Of a stretch of DNA of 64,000 nt, positions 22,801 through 30,740 are shown piece after piece. The translations under genes and the position numbers were made by a program. Source of the stretch: Bacteroides sp. 214 (GTDB lineage Bacteria > Bacteroidota > Bacteroidia > Bacteroidales > Bacteroidaceae); NCBI RefSeq assembly GCF_010501015.1, contig NZ_QVML01000007.1:1-64000 (forward strand). The letters run 5' to 3'. Position 1 is the stretch's first letter; each line of letters begins with the position of its first letter. The notes beneath the pieces are model-generated. The model searched no databases. It was not told where the DNA came from and saw only the letters and a program-made list of their open reading frames with translations.

Positions 22801-24235
22801 CTCAAAAAGGATGCTAACCTTAATCAATCAACTGCTCGACTTCAGAAAGATTGTAAAAGACAAAATGGAGTTGAAAGTAAAGTACGTAGACGTTGCATTA
22901 ATGGCTCAAAGCGTACTTGACGATTTTCGTGATATGGTCAATGAACATAGTCTTTCAGTTCAGTTCTCAGTATCACATCAAAGCATCTTTTTATGGATTG
23001 ACCCGGAGCGTATGGAGGGCGTTTTTTACAATTTGCTGTCAAATGCTATAAAATTCACGCCAGACATGGGAGTAATACGTTTGTCGATAGTTTGGCAGGA
23101 GGAGCAAGAGTGTGTATGGGTAGCAGTTAGCGATACTGGCATAGGAATTCATGAAAAAAATCTGAATAGTATATTTACACGCTTCTCGCAACACAATCGT
23201 TCGTTAAGAGGGAATGTAAGCGGTAGTGGCATTGGATTGGCGCTTTGTAAAGAGATTGTCGAACTTCATCAAGGCACAATAGAGGTAGAAAGCAAAAAAA
23301 ATGAAGGTACAAAGTTTACGATAAAGCTTTTAACCGGTAATTTGCATTTTGGCATGGATCAAATAGACTTTGAACAACGTGAAAATGAAGTAACCCTGGC
23401 AACCGAAAAATCCGATACACCTGTTCAGTTGCCACCTCCAGAAGGCATGCAAAATATACTACTGGTAGAAGACAATGCAGAGATGCGACGTTTTATTCAT
23501 GGCAGTTTGATAGAGAATTATAATATTGTAGAAGCGGTTGATGGCGTAGATGCTTTAGAAAAAATGGTTGTTAATCCTATTAATATGATTGTGACAGACC
23601 TTATGATGCCCCGTATGGATGGGATAGAACTTGTTAATAAGGTTCGCGGTGACTTTAGGTTCAGTCATATCCCAATAATTATGTTGACTGCTAAAGATAC
23701 TTCCGAAGATCGTTTATTAGCTATGAAATATGGAGCCGATGCTTATATAACAAAGCCTTTTAGCATGAATTTGCTGCAAGCACGAATTGATAATTTATTG
23801 GCACAACGACGACTGCTTTTTGAACGCTTTTCGACCGAGGCAGCAACTCAGCGATTGGAGGACTTTGTACCGAAGGATATAGTGGTAACTAACCGAGATC
23901 AAGAGTTTATGAAAACACTCATGAAGTGGGTTGATGAGAATATTAGCAATACAGAATTAAAGATAAGTGATTTAAGTTCTTATCTTGGGCTTGGTCGCAC
24001 AGTGGCCTATAATAAAATTAAAGCACTAACAGGGAAATCTCCGGTAGAATTAATCAAGGAGTACAGAGTAATCAAGGCAGAGTCGCTTTTGAGAACCGGA
24101 CAATTTTCTGTTTCTGAAATTGGTTATCAATTGGGATTTTCAGACCCGGCATACTTTAGTCGTTGCTTTAAGGAACGCTATAAAGTATCTCCAAAAGAAT
24201 ATATCCGATTACATAACTTAAAAGATAAGGAGTAG
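19898..24235 (+). CDS. Hybrid two-component system regulator (HTCS)
   Basis: One-protein sensor and activator of the PUL. Domain order over 1445 residues: signal peptide (about 1-19); periplasmic Reg_prop beta-propeller repeats (about 25-770, with many WxGT/GxGL-type blades such as RTIWVGTKGNGLWRL); a Y_Y_Y domain (about 780-870); one membrane span (about 883-903); histidine kinase with phospho-acceptor His932 in ISHELRTPLTL; an HATPase domain with SGSGIGLALCKEIVELH; a receiver domain with phospho-acceptor Asp1234 in VTDLMMPRMDG; and a C-terminal AraC-type HTH (SVSEIGYQLGFSDPAYFSRCFK). It sits between the two GH28 genes, as HTCS genes often sit inside the loci they control. It likely senses an oligosaccharide released by the GH28 enzymes. 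Confidence 0.96.
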   Translation: MRVMVLIKMLLIGLSTVVAQPLQGEFSYYTPLDGLVHNHILDIHTDSRGFLWLCTWNGISRFDGYRFKNYCNDPDNLPIQNNRFISVDEDMNGHLWFRTYDGHIYRFNRFTEVFENIDVLIPQLKGKPYKVGNTYIEPNSASAWVEFQGFGVARFIGTPDALPLIVENYIDDERVGSGINFIDESSDRKMWLVCDGGQVLTISPDRKIEEKWDSDLPVIASTSIGDGMAYTTSHAVRYFLDGKTTHLELDSDIITCLAASTNGNKLFVGTQNSGIKIIDIHTGVFEDNIPSGSVPKCIQNMKVDSHNTVWITTPEAGISRFDTRKNNYKHFMQSPNTVDYFPDSLTVVLERNDVVWVKMKKSGFGYYNREMDQMESFYNDSSKPDYRMTNGVTAFEIDSNNVMWISPYYEKGLIKVVIENAQPSMISLNNHWAGGSSDDVRALMLDSSKRLWVGTKNGWLSCYNEQYELLHSCSEFINGVPIGRIYAIFEDSSRTIWVGTKGNGLWRLTPDGDGYIAKQYRHSKGNSKSISDDNIYAITEDGAGNIWIATYGGGVNRLLDAESGHFVNMHNGYPNYPKEEGARVRYILSDIPERMLVATTEGLIVFNPLLPSSEVQFSLYQRHPNEKNSIGGNDVIHILKDAMGRVWLSTHGGGLSLIAGYSDDDSPVFINYTTNEGLLSNIVLAAVEDNEKNIWLSTEKGIVKLNPERKVFTNYTEWNSFSHTSYSETSAVKGAHNEILFGGMNKLHIIDPYKTDNFSYDYKLTFTSFEMQNKEAEIGVNAPLEVAVSENGTVHLPYDYLLFRIEFASLNYEIQKKVSYMYYLDGYDNDWTISRDVNSAYYSKVSPGEYTFRVKAFVGNEQVASPEITLKIQIATPPWLSWYAYCVYSLLLLSVIWIAFRTLKTITRLRSEARIEQQVSEIKLRFFTNISHELRTPLTLILGGIEDIQRREALSEKGVDSLNMSYKNSKRMLTLINQLLDFRKIVKDKMELKVKYVDVALMAQSVLDDFRDMVNEHSLSVQFSVSHQSIFLWIDPERMEGVFYNLLSNAIKFTPDMGVIRLSIVWQEEQECVWVAVSDTGIGIHEKNLNSIFTRFSQHNRSLRGNVSGSGIGLALCKEIVELHQGTIEVESKKNEGTKFTIKLLTGNLHFGMDQIDFEQRENEVTLATEKSDTPVQLPPPEGMQNILLVEDNAEMRRFIHGSLIENYNIVEAVDGVDALEKMVVNPINMIVTDLMMPRMDGIELVNKVRGDFRFSHIPIIMLTAKDTSEDRLLAMKYGADAYITKPFSMNLLQARIDNLLAQRRLLFERFSTEAATQRLEDFVPKDIVVTNRDQEFMKTLMKWVDENISNTELKISDLSSYLGLGRTVAYNKIKALTGKSPVELIKEYRVIKAESLLRTGQFSVSEIGYQLGFSDPAYFSRCFKERYKVSPKEYIRLHNLKDKE

Positions 24236-24307
24236 TCACAAGTCGCTGGTTGGTGAAAAATACATGATAAATGGCAAAAAGTACAAACCCCATTATCGCT
24301 TGGCAAC

Positions 24308-24315
24308 TACTTTTG
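24308..24315 (+). promoter_or_regulatory. Candidate -7 box before the second GH28
   Basis: TACTTTTG fits TAnnTTTG, 22 bp before the second GH28 gene. No -33 box is evident, so this may be activator-dependent or spurious. Confidence 0.35.
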
Positions 24316-24336
24316 CAATAGGTAAACGAACAAAAT

Positions 24337-25977
24337 ATGTATATGAAAAAACTCTTTAAACCCATCGTGGTTGTTCTTGTGATTTTTGCATTTGCGCTTC
24401 ATTGTAAAGCCGGGAAGTATAATCAGTATTATAGAGATTTATCTTTTAATGCTCTTGAGGTACCTGTTCCTATTATCCCGAACTTAAACGTATCGATTGT
24501 TGAATATGGAGGTGTAGGCGATGGGGTAACTTTAAATACACAGGCTTTCTCTTCTGCAATAACAGATTTGTCAAATAGTGGTGGAGGACACTTAATTGTT
24601 CCTGAAGGGGTGTGGCTCACAGGGCCTATTGTTCTAAAAAGCAATATAGATTTGCATGTTGTGAAAAATGCGATTGTTTTATTCACACCAGATAAAACGC
24701 AATATCCGCTAACGCCTCCAGATGCCGGAACATCAGGAACCCGTTATCAGTCTCCGATTAGTGCTCATTATGAAAGTAATTTCTCAATTACAGGCGAAGG
24801 GATATTTGATGGTAATGGAGAGCACTGGCGACCAGTCAAGCGAATTAAAGTGAGTGATGTAGAGTGGAATAGTCTTCTGAAAAAGGAAGGTGTGGCCCGA
24901 GAGGATAATGGGATTTGGTATCCATGGGTTGTAAAGGATAAAACAACTCATAAAGATGATTTTGCATCGCTCGAAAAATTAGCAAAGAAACGTCCTCGCA
25001 TGTTGCGTTTTGTTGCTTGTGAGAATATACTACTGCAAGGAGTGGTGTTTCAGAACTCGCCAAGCTTTCATGTAAATATGGTTTTATGCCATGATATTAT
25101 TATTGATGGCATAATGGTTCGCTGTCCTTGGAACGCTCAAAACGGTGATGGGATTGATTTGAGCTCATGCAGCAATGCACTTATCGTAAATTGCTCGGTA
25201 GATGCGGGAGATGATGCTATTTGCCTGAAAAGTGGAATTGGCGATGCCGGACGTCAAAGAGGTCCTTGCTCTAATATTGTTATTGACAATTGTACTGTAT
25301 TTCATGGGCATGGTGGTTTTGTTATCGGAAGTGATACCGGAGGCGGAATGAATAATATTTCTGTTAAGAACTGTCGCTTTATCGATACTGATACAGGCGT
25401 TAGATTCAAAAGTAAACGAGGACGTGGAGGGAACGTATCGAATGTTTTTATTGATAGTATTGTAATGAGTGACATTGCAAATGCAGCCATTTCATTTGAT
25501 TCGTACTATCAAGAGAAAACACCATTCCCCGATAAAGCACCCGAAGGAGGTGAGATATCTGATGTTCCTTATGTGGCAATCAACCAGGATACGCCAAGTT
25601 TCAAAGATATACATATCTCGAACATTGTGTGTCGAGATGCCGGAAGAGCATTATACATCAATGGGCTTCCTGAAATGAACGTAAAGAATGTGTTTCTTAC
25701 AAATTGTATTATCTCTGCTGCAACCGGAGCGCAGATTGACGAAGCTTCGGAGTTGCGAATTGAAAACATACACTTGGATATTGCTCAGGGTGAAACCTTC
25801 TCATTCAATAACTCAAAAAATATAGAGATTAACCATGTAACAAATAGTGGTAATGGAGAAGAAACAATCCGTGTATCCGGAAGTCGTAATAAAAACATCA
25901 GAATAAAGAGAAGCAGTTTTACCCTTAAGAATGTTGTATCAACTCCAAAAGCTAAAACAGCAATAACAATTGATTAA
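24337..25977 (+). CDS. Glycoside hydrolase family 28 (polygalacturonase-like), second copy
   Basis: Parallel beta-helix galacturonan hydrolase, exported through a signal peptide (about 1-27). It has the same catalytic set as the first copy: NGDGIDLSSC, GDDAICLKSG, GHGGFVIGSD and RFKSKRGRGG. It also keeps the shared opening IVEYGGVGDGVTLNTQAF. Its 546 residues are of family length. The start may be Met3 (24343), which gives the more usual opening MKKLFK. Two GH28 copies in one locus suggest different link or end specificity on one galacturonic-acid polymer. The sulfatase gene follows 26 bp later. Confidence 0.92.
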   Translation: MYMKKLFKPIVVVLVIFAFALHCKAGKYNQYYRDLSFNALEVPVPIIPNLNVSIVEYGGVGDGVTLNTQAFSSAITDLSNSGGGHLIVPEGVWLTGPIVLKSNIDLHVVKNAIVLFTPDKTQYPLTPPDAGTSGTRYQSPISAHYESNFSITGEGIFDGNGEHWRPVKRIKVSDVEWNSLLKKEGVAREDNGIWYPWVVKDKTTHKDDFASLEKLAKKRPRMLRFVACENILLQGVVFQNSPSFHVNMVLCHDIIIDGIMVRCPWNAQNGDGIDLSSCSNALIVNCSVDAGDDAICLKSGIGDAGRQRGPCSNIVIDNCTVFHGHGGFVIGSDTGGGMNNISVKNCRFIDTDTGVRFKSKRGRGGNVSNVFIDSIVMSDIANAAISFDSYYQEKTPFPDKAPEGGEISDVPYVAINQDTPSFKDIHISNIVCRDAGRALYINGLPEMNVKNVFLTNCIISAATGAQIDEASELRIENIHLDIAQGETFSFNNSKNIEINHVTNSGNGEETIRVSGSRNKNIRIKRSSFTLKNVVSTPKAKTAITID

Positions 25978-26003
25978 TAACATATAAACCGAATAGATAT
26001 CAG

Positions 26004-27446
26004 ATGGAAAAACAAAAATTGATGAGTATTTCTTGCGGAATAGCAGGAGCCTTAGCCGCTGTTGGTTGTACACAACAGCCCAAAGCTACATGGGAAACAA
26101 GTCCTAATGTAATTTTTATTTTGGCAGACGATTTAGGAATAGGAGACATCTCTCCTTATGGTCAAGAACTGATAAAGACGCCCAACATCCAACGTATGGC
26201 AGACGAAGGGATGCGTTTTACCCAAGGGTATTCGGGTACATCTGTATCGGCTCCTTCGCGCGCATCGCTTATGACTGGACAGCATACAGGGCACACATAC
26301 ATACGAGGAAATATGCGCATGGATCCCGAAGGACAGGTTGCAATGCCTGCGGGGACTTTTACTGTGGCCCAACTCTTTCATGAAGCAGGTTATGCCACAG
26401 GTGGCTTTGGGAAATGGGGACTTGGCTATCCGGGTTCCGAATCCGACCCCATGAAGGTTGGGTTTGATGAGTTCTTAGGATATAATTGTCAGACGTTAGC
26501 TCACGACTACTATCCAACTCATTTATGGGATGGCACTACACGTGTAGAATTCCCCGAAAATAGCAATGGAAATGAGGTAACCTACGCGGCCGATTTAATT
26601 CACGAACGAGCGCTTCAATTTATACGTAATAATGCGGACAAACCATTCTTCGCTTATTTGCCCTATACTTTGCCTCATGCTGAGCTCGTTTTACCGAAAG
26701 ATTCTGTTTATCAGTATTATTGTAACGTTATACCTGCCGAAGATGATAAATCCTGGGCGGAAGAAAACCCCAATAGGCGCGGAGCTTATGGTGCTACCGA
26801 GCGACCACTGGCTGCATTCGCGTCAATGGTAACGCGTTTGGATAGTTATGTGGGCGACATCATGGATTTGCTGGCTCAACTGGGTATTGACAAAAACACA
26901 ATTGTAATTTTTACTTCCGATAATGGCCCTCACAGAGAAGGAGGTGCCAATCCCGATTACTTCAAAAGCTATGGCGATTTTCGTGGAGTTAAACGCGACC
27001 TCTATGAAGGAGGAATACGAATGCCTATGATTATTCGTTGTCCAAATCATATTGAAGCAGGTACTACCAATGACCATATTATGGCATTTTGGGATATGAT
27101 GCCTACTTTTGCCGATCTGATTGATTGCAAAGAGCCTATTCAAACAGATGGTATATCATTTCTGCCTACGTTACTTGGAAAGAAAGGACAGAAGGAACAT
27201 GACTATTTATACTGGGAGTTTCATGAAAAAGGTGGTAAGCAAGCAGTTCGCTATCAAAACTGGAAAGCAGTAAAGCTGAATGTCGGTATTCCCGATCAAA
27301 CTATTTTCGAGTTATACAACCTTTCTGATGATATACATGAAGACCACAATGTTGCCAATCAACATCCGGAAATAGTGAAGAAGATTGAAGACATGATGAA
27401 GAACACTCGCACAGAATCAGAATTGTTCAATTTCAGTAGAATGTGA
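26004..27446 (+). CDS. Sulfatase (S1 family, Ser-type), lipoprotein
   Basis: Removes sulfate esters from a sugar. The N-terminal lipobox ALAAVGC puts the lipid on Cys22, so it is probably at the cell surface or in the periplasm. Metal ligands lie in FILADDLGIGD (about 38-48) and TSDNGPH. The key motif is VSAPSRASLMTG: Ser82 in S-x-P-S-R is the residue oxidised to formylglycine, so an anaerobic maturase is needed. That enzyme is encoded one base downstream. The 480 residues are of family length. The sulfated sugar cannot be read from the sequence. Confidence 0.95.
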   Translation: MEKQKLMSISCGIAGALAAVGCTQQPKATWETSPNVIFILADDLGIGDISPYGQELIKTPNIQRMADEGMRFTQGYSGTSVSAPSRASLMTGQHTGHTYIRGNMRMDPEGQVAMPAGTFTVAQLFHEAGYATGGFGKWGLGYPGSESDPMKVGFDEFLGYNCQTLAHDYYPTHLWDGTTRVEFPENSNGNEVTYAADLIHERALQFIRNNADKPFFAYLPYTLPHAELVLPKDSVYQYYCNVIPAEDDKSWAEENPNRRGAYGATERPLAAFASMVTRLDSYVGDIMDLLAQLGIDKNTIVIFTSDNGPHREGGANPDYFKSYGDFRGVKRDLYEGGIRMPMIIRCPNHIEAGTTNDHIMAFWDMMPTFADLIDCKEPIQTDGISFLPTLLGKKGQKEHDYLYWEFHEKGGKQAVRYQNWKAVKLNVGIPDQTIFELYNLSDDIHEDHNVANQHPEIVKKIEDMMKNTRTESELFNFSRM

Positions 27447-27447
27447 T

Positions 27448-28677
27448 ATGACCACCTACGCACCATTTGCCAAACCATTGTATGTAATGCTGAAACCGGT
27501 AAGTTCTATTTGTAACTTAGCCTGTGAATATTGTTATTACTTAGAGAAACATAATTTATATAAGAATGAAGAGAAAGAAAGTAGATTTGTGATGAGCGAC
27601 AAGCTACTGGAACGTTTCGTAGAGCAATACATAAATTCACAGACGCAAGATCAGATTCTTTTTACATGGCATGGGGGAGAGGCGCTGATGCGTCCCGTAT
27701 CTTTTTACAAACAGGCAATAGCTTTGCAAAAAAGATACGGGAGAGGACGTCAGATAGAAAATTGCATACAGACAAATGGAACACTACTGAATGATGAATG
27801 GTGCCGTTTTTTTAAGGAAAATAATTGGTTGGTTGGAGTGTCAATCGATGGACCTCAGGAATTTCATGATGAATACAGGAGAAATAAGCAAGGATTGCCA
27901 TCTTTCAACAAAGTAATGCAAGGTATAAAATTGCTGAATAAACATGGAGTTGAATGGAATGCTATGGCTGTCGTAAACGATTTCAATGCAGACTATCCAC
28001 TGGAGTTTTATCAGTTCTTTAAAGAAATAAATTGTCGTTATATACAGTTTTCTCCTATTGTAGAACGCATTATGCCTCATGCTGATGGCCGGCATTTGGC
28101 TTCGCCACTAGAGAAAGAGGTAGTGCAATTAGCCGATTTTTCCATAACACCCGAGCAATGGGGCAACTTTCTATGTGCTATTTTTGATGAATGGGTAAAA
28201 GAAGATGTAGGTAGCGTATTTGTTCAACTGTTTGATGCTACTTTAGCAAACTGGATGGGTGTACAACCGGGTGTTTGTACGATGGCAGAAACATGTGGAC
28301 ACGCTGGAGTTATGGAATACAATGGCGATGTCTATGCGTGCGATCATTATGTTTTTCCTGAGTATAAGTTGGGGAATATCTATAACGAAACGCTCACGGA
28401 GATGATGTACAGCCACAAACAACTTTCTTTTGGAACAAATAAAAACAATAGCTTGCCACAGCAATGCAAGGAGTGTAAATTCTTGTTTGCTTGCAATGGA
28501 GAGTGTCCAAAGAACCGCTTTGCTACTACCTCCAGTGGTGAATCCGGATTGAACTATCTATGCAAAGGGTATTACAAATTCTTTGAACATGTGGCTCCGT
28601 ATATGGATTTTATGAAGAATGAACTCGAAAACAATAGACCTCCGGCTAATGTGATGAAGGCAAGCCTGCATGTATAA
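27448..28677 (+). CDS. Anaerobic sulfatase-maturating enzyme (radical SAM, SPASM)
   Basis: Converts the sulfatase active-site Ser or Cys to formylglycine without oxygen. The radical-SAM cluster motif CNLACEYCY (Cys22, Cys26, Cys29) is followed by the family stretch FTWHGGEALMRPVSFYKQA. The C-terminal SPASM part has further cysteines (CDHYVFPEYKLGN, CKECKFLFACNGECPKNRF) for two auxiliary clusters. The 409 residues are as expected. There is a 1-bp gap after the sulfatase, so the substrate protein and its maturase are co-translated. Confidence 0.96.
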   Translation: MTTYAPFAKPLYVMLKPVSSICNLACEYCYYLEKHNLYKNEEKESRFVMSDKLLERFVEQYINSQTQDQILFTWHGGEALMRPVSFYKQAIALQKRYGRGRQIENCIQTNGTLLNDEWCRFFKENNWLVGVSIDGPQEFHDEYRRNKQGLPSFNKVMQGIKLLNKHGVEWNAMAVVNDFNADYPLEFYQFFKEINCRYIQFSPIVERIMPHADGRHLASPLEKEVVQLADFSITPEQWGNFLCAIFDEWVKEDVGSVFVQLFDATLANWMGVQPGVCTMAETCGHAGVMEYNGDVYACDHYVFPEYKLGNIYNETLTEMMYSHKQLSFGTNKNNSLPQQCKECKFLFACNGECPKNRFATTSSGESGLNYLCKGYYKFFEHVAPYMDFMKNELENNRPPANVMKASLHV

Positions 28678-28750
28678 TAATACAACCACTCAACGGTCTG
28701 CTCGGTTCTTATTTATTTATGGACAATTAACTTTTAGGTTTCTTGTCTCC

Positions 28751-28794
28751 GTGTTAAACACGAAGGGTAAGGGTGTTAAACACGGGAATACAAA
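28751..28794 (+). repeat. 22-bp-period repeat, array B1
   Basis: GTGTTAAACACG starts at 28751 and again at 28773, exactly 22 bp apart. It is the first of three sub-arrays in the 423-bp gap between the maturase and the HxlR gene. Confidence 0.75.
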
Positions 28795-28812
28795 AAAGCA
28801 CACTATGACACT

Positions 28813-28900
28813 ATGGCCGAGCGATCGTCTGCTTATGGCTGAGTGGTCGTTTGCTTATGGCTGAGTGATCGTTTGCCTATGGCTGATAAGGTCAAATACC
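28813..28900 (+). repeat. 22-bp-period tandem repeat, array B2
   Basis: Four units begin at 28813, 28835, 28857 and 28879. Each starts ATGGCYGA and the first three continue as GYGRTCGTYTGCYT. Units 2 and 3 differ at two bases; unit 4 has decayed after ATGGCTGA. Confidence 0.9.
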
Positions 28901-28936
28901 ATAAGCATTGAAATAAGAGCTTTAATCTCTGTAATT

Positions 28937-29010
28937 TCTGACTGATTTTAGCTTCACTTCTCACTGCTTTTCGAACCATTTCTCACTGGTTTCTTACTAC
29001 AAATACAGTC
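28937..29010 (-). repeat. 22-bp-period tandem repeat, array B3
   Basis: TCTGACTG, TCTCACTG and TCTCACTG start at 28937, 28959 and 28981, 22 bp apart. Read on the minus strand each unit starts CAGTGA or CAGTCA, the same core as array A at 7921-8024. The rest of 28901-29100 shows no gene. Confidence 0.75.
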
Positions 29011-29100
29011 AGAAAATTAGTTGTGAAGACCTATTACAAAAATACACATCTAGTTAGTCATACCTTGTTCGTGTTATTCAGTTTCTTATAGTTTTTATTG

Positions 29101-29445
29101 TTAAAGTACCAATTTCTCAAGTATTGGCCGATGCTTTTCTCCCCAATCATCCATACTATCTATAATCGGTAATATGCTTTTCCCTAAATCAGTCAAATAG
29201 TATTCACTATGAGGAGGAAGCTCTGCAAATATTTTTTTCTTGATAATACCATGTTCCTCCAATTCTCTCAGGTTTTGATTTAGAACCCGTGAAACAGCAT
29301 CAGGTATTTCGCGATGAAGCTCACTGGGGCGTTTGGAAGAATCTCTCAGAGCATCTATCAAGCACGGTTTCCATTTTGAACCAATGATGCTCATTACTAT
29401 ACGGATACCACACGATAAATCTAAAGGTACTTTTCGTTTATACAT
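29101..29445 (-). CDS. HxlR family transcriptional regulator
   Basis: Winged-helix DNA-binding regulator of 114 residues. The family pattern is clear: CGIRIVMSIIGSKWKPCLID, then LHREIPDAVSRVLNQNLREL (the recognition helix region) and the wing ending SEYYLTDLGKSILPII. An early Cys (in LSCGIRI) is at the place where HxlR proteins often sense oxidants or electrophiles. It is divergent from the aldo/keto reductase gene, a common target of such regulators, with shared control DNA between them. Confidence 0.93.
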   Translation of the reverse strand: MYKRKVPLDLSCGIRIVMSIIGSKWKPCLIDALRDSSKRPSELHREIPDAVSRVLNQNLRELEEHGIIKKKIFAELPPHSEYYLTDLGKSILPIIDSMDDWGEKHRPILEKLVL

Positions 29446-29466
29446 AGACTAATGTTTTCTATCTGG

Positions 29467-29573
29467 CAAAGATAGTCATCTATTATGTATTGATAATCAG
29501 TATAGGAGTAAATTAGTCAGTATAGGATTATTTTCACATGTATTGCCAAGTCGTATTATGTATTCTATCTTTG
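29467..29573. promoter_or_regulatory. Divergent promoter region with TCAGTATAGGA repeats
   Basis: On the plus strand TATCTTTG (29566-29573), with ATTG at the -33 position, serves the reductase. On the minus strand TATCTTTG (29474-29467) serves the HxlR gene. TCAGTATAGGA occurs at 29497-29507 and 29517-29527, 20 bp apart, just upstream of the HxlR -7 box, and may be the HxlR operator. Confidence 0.55.
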
Positions 29574-29623
29574 CGAAGAGATAGAATGAGAATAAAGTAT
29601 CTTAATACAATTAATTATTTAGC

Positions 29624-30607
29624 ATGATGAAATACAGAATTTTAGGAAAAACAGGATTTAAGGTGAGCGAAGTTTCGCTTGGAACTTGGCAACTTGGTTC
29701 AAAGTGGGGAGAAGCCTTTGATGAGAAGATGGCGCAAAATACCCTGGAGGCAGCTTACGAGCAAGGTGTTAACTTCTTTGATACGGCTGATATCTATCAA
29801 AACGGGATGAGTGAAAAAAGCATTGGTAAGTTCCTAAAGACTAGAAAAGATAAAATATATGTAGTGACAAAATGTGGCCGGAAATTAAATCCCCATGTGA
29901 CCGAAGGCTATAATGAAGAGAATATCACAAGATTTGTATTCGATTCCATACATAATATGGAAGTGGAAAGCCTCGATCTTATACTGTTGCATTGCCCTCC
30001 TACAGAAGTCTATCATAACCCTGCGCTCTTCGAAGCTTTGGATAAGTTGAAACAACAGGGGGCAATTAAACATTACGGCGTAAGTGTGGAGCGTGTAGAT
30101 GAAGCATTAGCAGCTTTGAGTTATGATATTTCTGCTATTGAAATAATTTTCAACATGTTCCGGTTGAAACCTGCTGAAGAATTATTTGCCAAAGCAAAAG
30201 AGAAAAACACAGGAGTAATAGTGCGCGTACCTTTAGCTAGCGGACTATTGACGGGAAAATATACCGAAAACACCTCTTTCGGGAAAGATGATCATCGTTC
30301 TTTTAATAGGAACGGGGACTTCTTTGATAAGGGAGAAACATTTTCCGGCATAGATTATCTGACAGGGATTAAGGCCGCGCAAGAACTAAAAGCATCCTTA
30401 CATGTCGAAAATTTATCGGCAAAAGCCTTGCGTTATATTCTAATGTACCCCGAAGTTAGCACAGTCATTCCCGGAGCAAGTTCTCCCAAACAAATTATTG
30501 AGAATGCGGAAGCATCTATCCTTCCTCCTTTTTCAAATGAAGAAATGACTATAGTTCGGGATGTGTATGATAAATATATCCGTAGACAAATTCATAATAA
30601 TTGGTAA
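29624..30607 (+). CDS. Aldo/keto reductase
   Basis: NAD(P)H-dependent carbonyl reductase with a TIM-barrel fold, 327 residues. The catalytic tetrad is present: Asp and Tyr in FFDTADIYQNGMSEKSIG, Lys in YVVTKCGRK, and His in LDLILLHCPP. The C-terminal VSTVIPGASSPKQIIENAEA is the usual cofactor-binding end. The substrate is unknown. The start could be Met1 or Met2, which are adjacent. Divergent to the HxlR gene, by which it is probably controlled. Confidence 0.95.
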   Translation: MMKYRILGKTGFKVSEVSLGTWQLGSKWGEAFDEKMAQNTLEAAYEQGVNFFDTADIYQNGMSEKSIGKFLKTRKDKIYVVTKCGRKLNPHVTEGYNEENITRFVFDSIHNMEVESLDLILLHCPPTEVYHNPALFEALDKLKQQGAIKHYGVSVERVDEALAALSYDISAIEIIFNMFRLKPAEELFAKAKEKNTGVIVRVPLASGLLTGKYTENTSFGKDDHRSFNRNGDFFDKGETFSGIDYLTGIKAAQELKASLHVENLSAKALRYILMYPEVSTVIPGASSPKQIIENAEASILPPFSNEEMTIVRDVYDKYIRRQIHNNW

Positions 30608-30679
30608 CACATATGTCCTTGGTCAAAGCAAGTAGGACAATATAATTATAAAGAGTTCGTTTTAAGGAGAGTCTGAAAT

Positions 30680-30732
30680 GAGAAGGCTGCTACCCTTGTG
30701 CGAGCAGCAGCTATTCTCATCACTGTTTCTTT
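30680..30732. terminator. Terminator between convergent genes
   Basis: GAGAA and GCTGCT (30680-30691) pair with AGCAGC (30703-30708) and TTCTC (30714-30718), with a bulge. A T-rich stretch follows. It separates the reductase from the convergent dioxygenase gene. Confidence 0.6.
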
Positions 30733-30740
30733 TTTTATAT

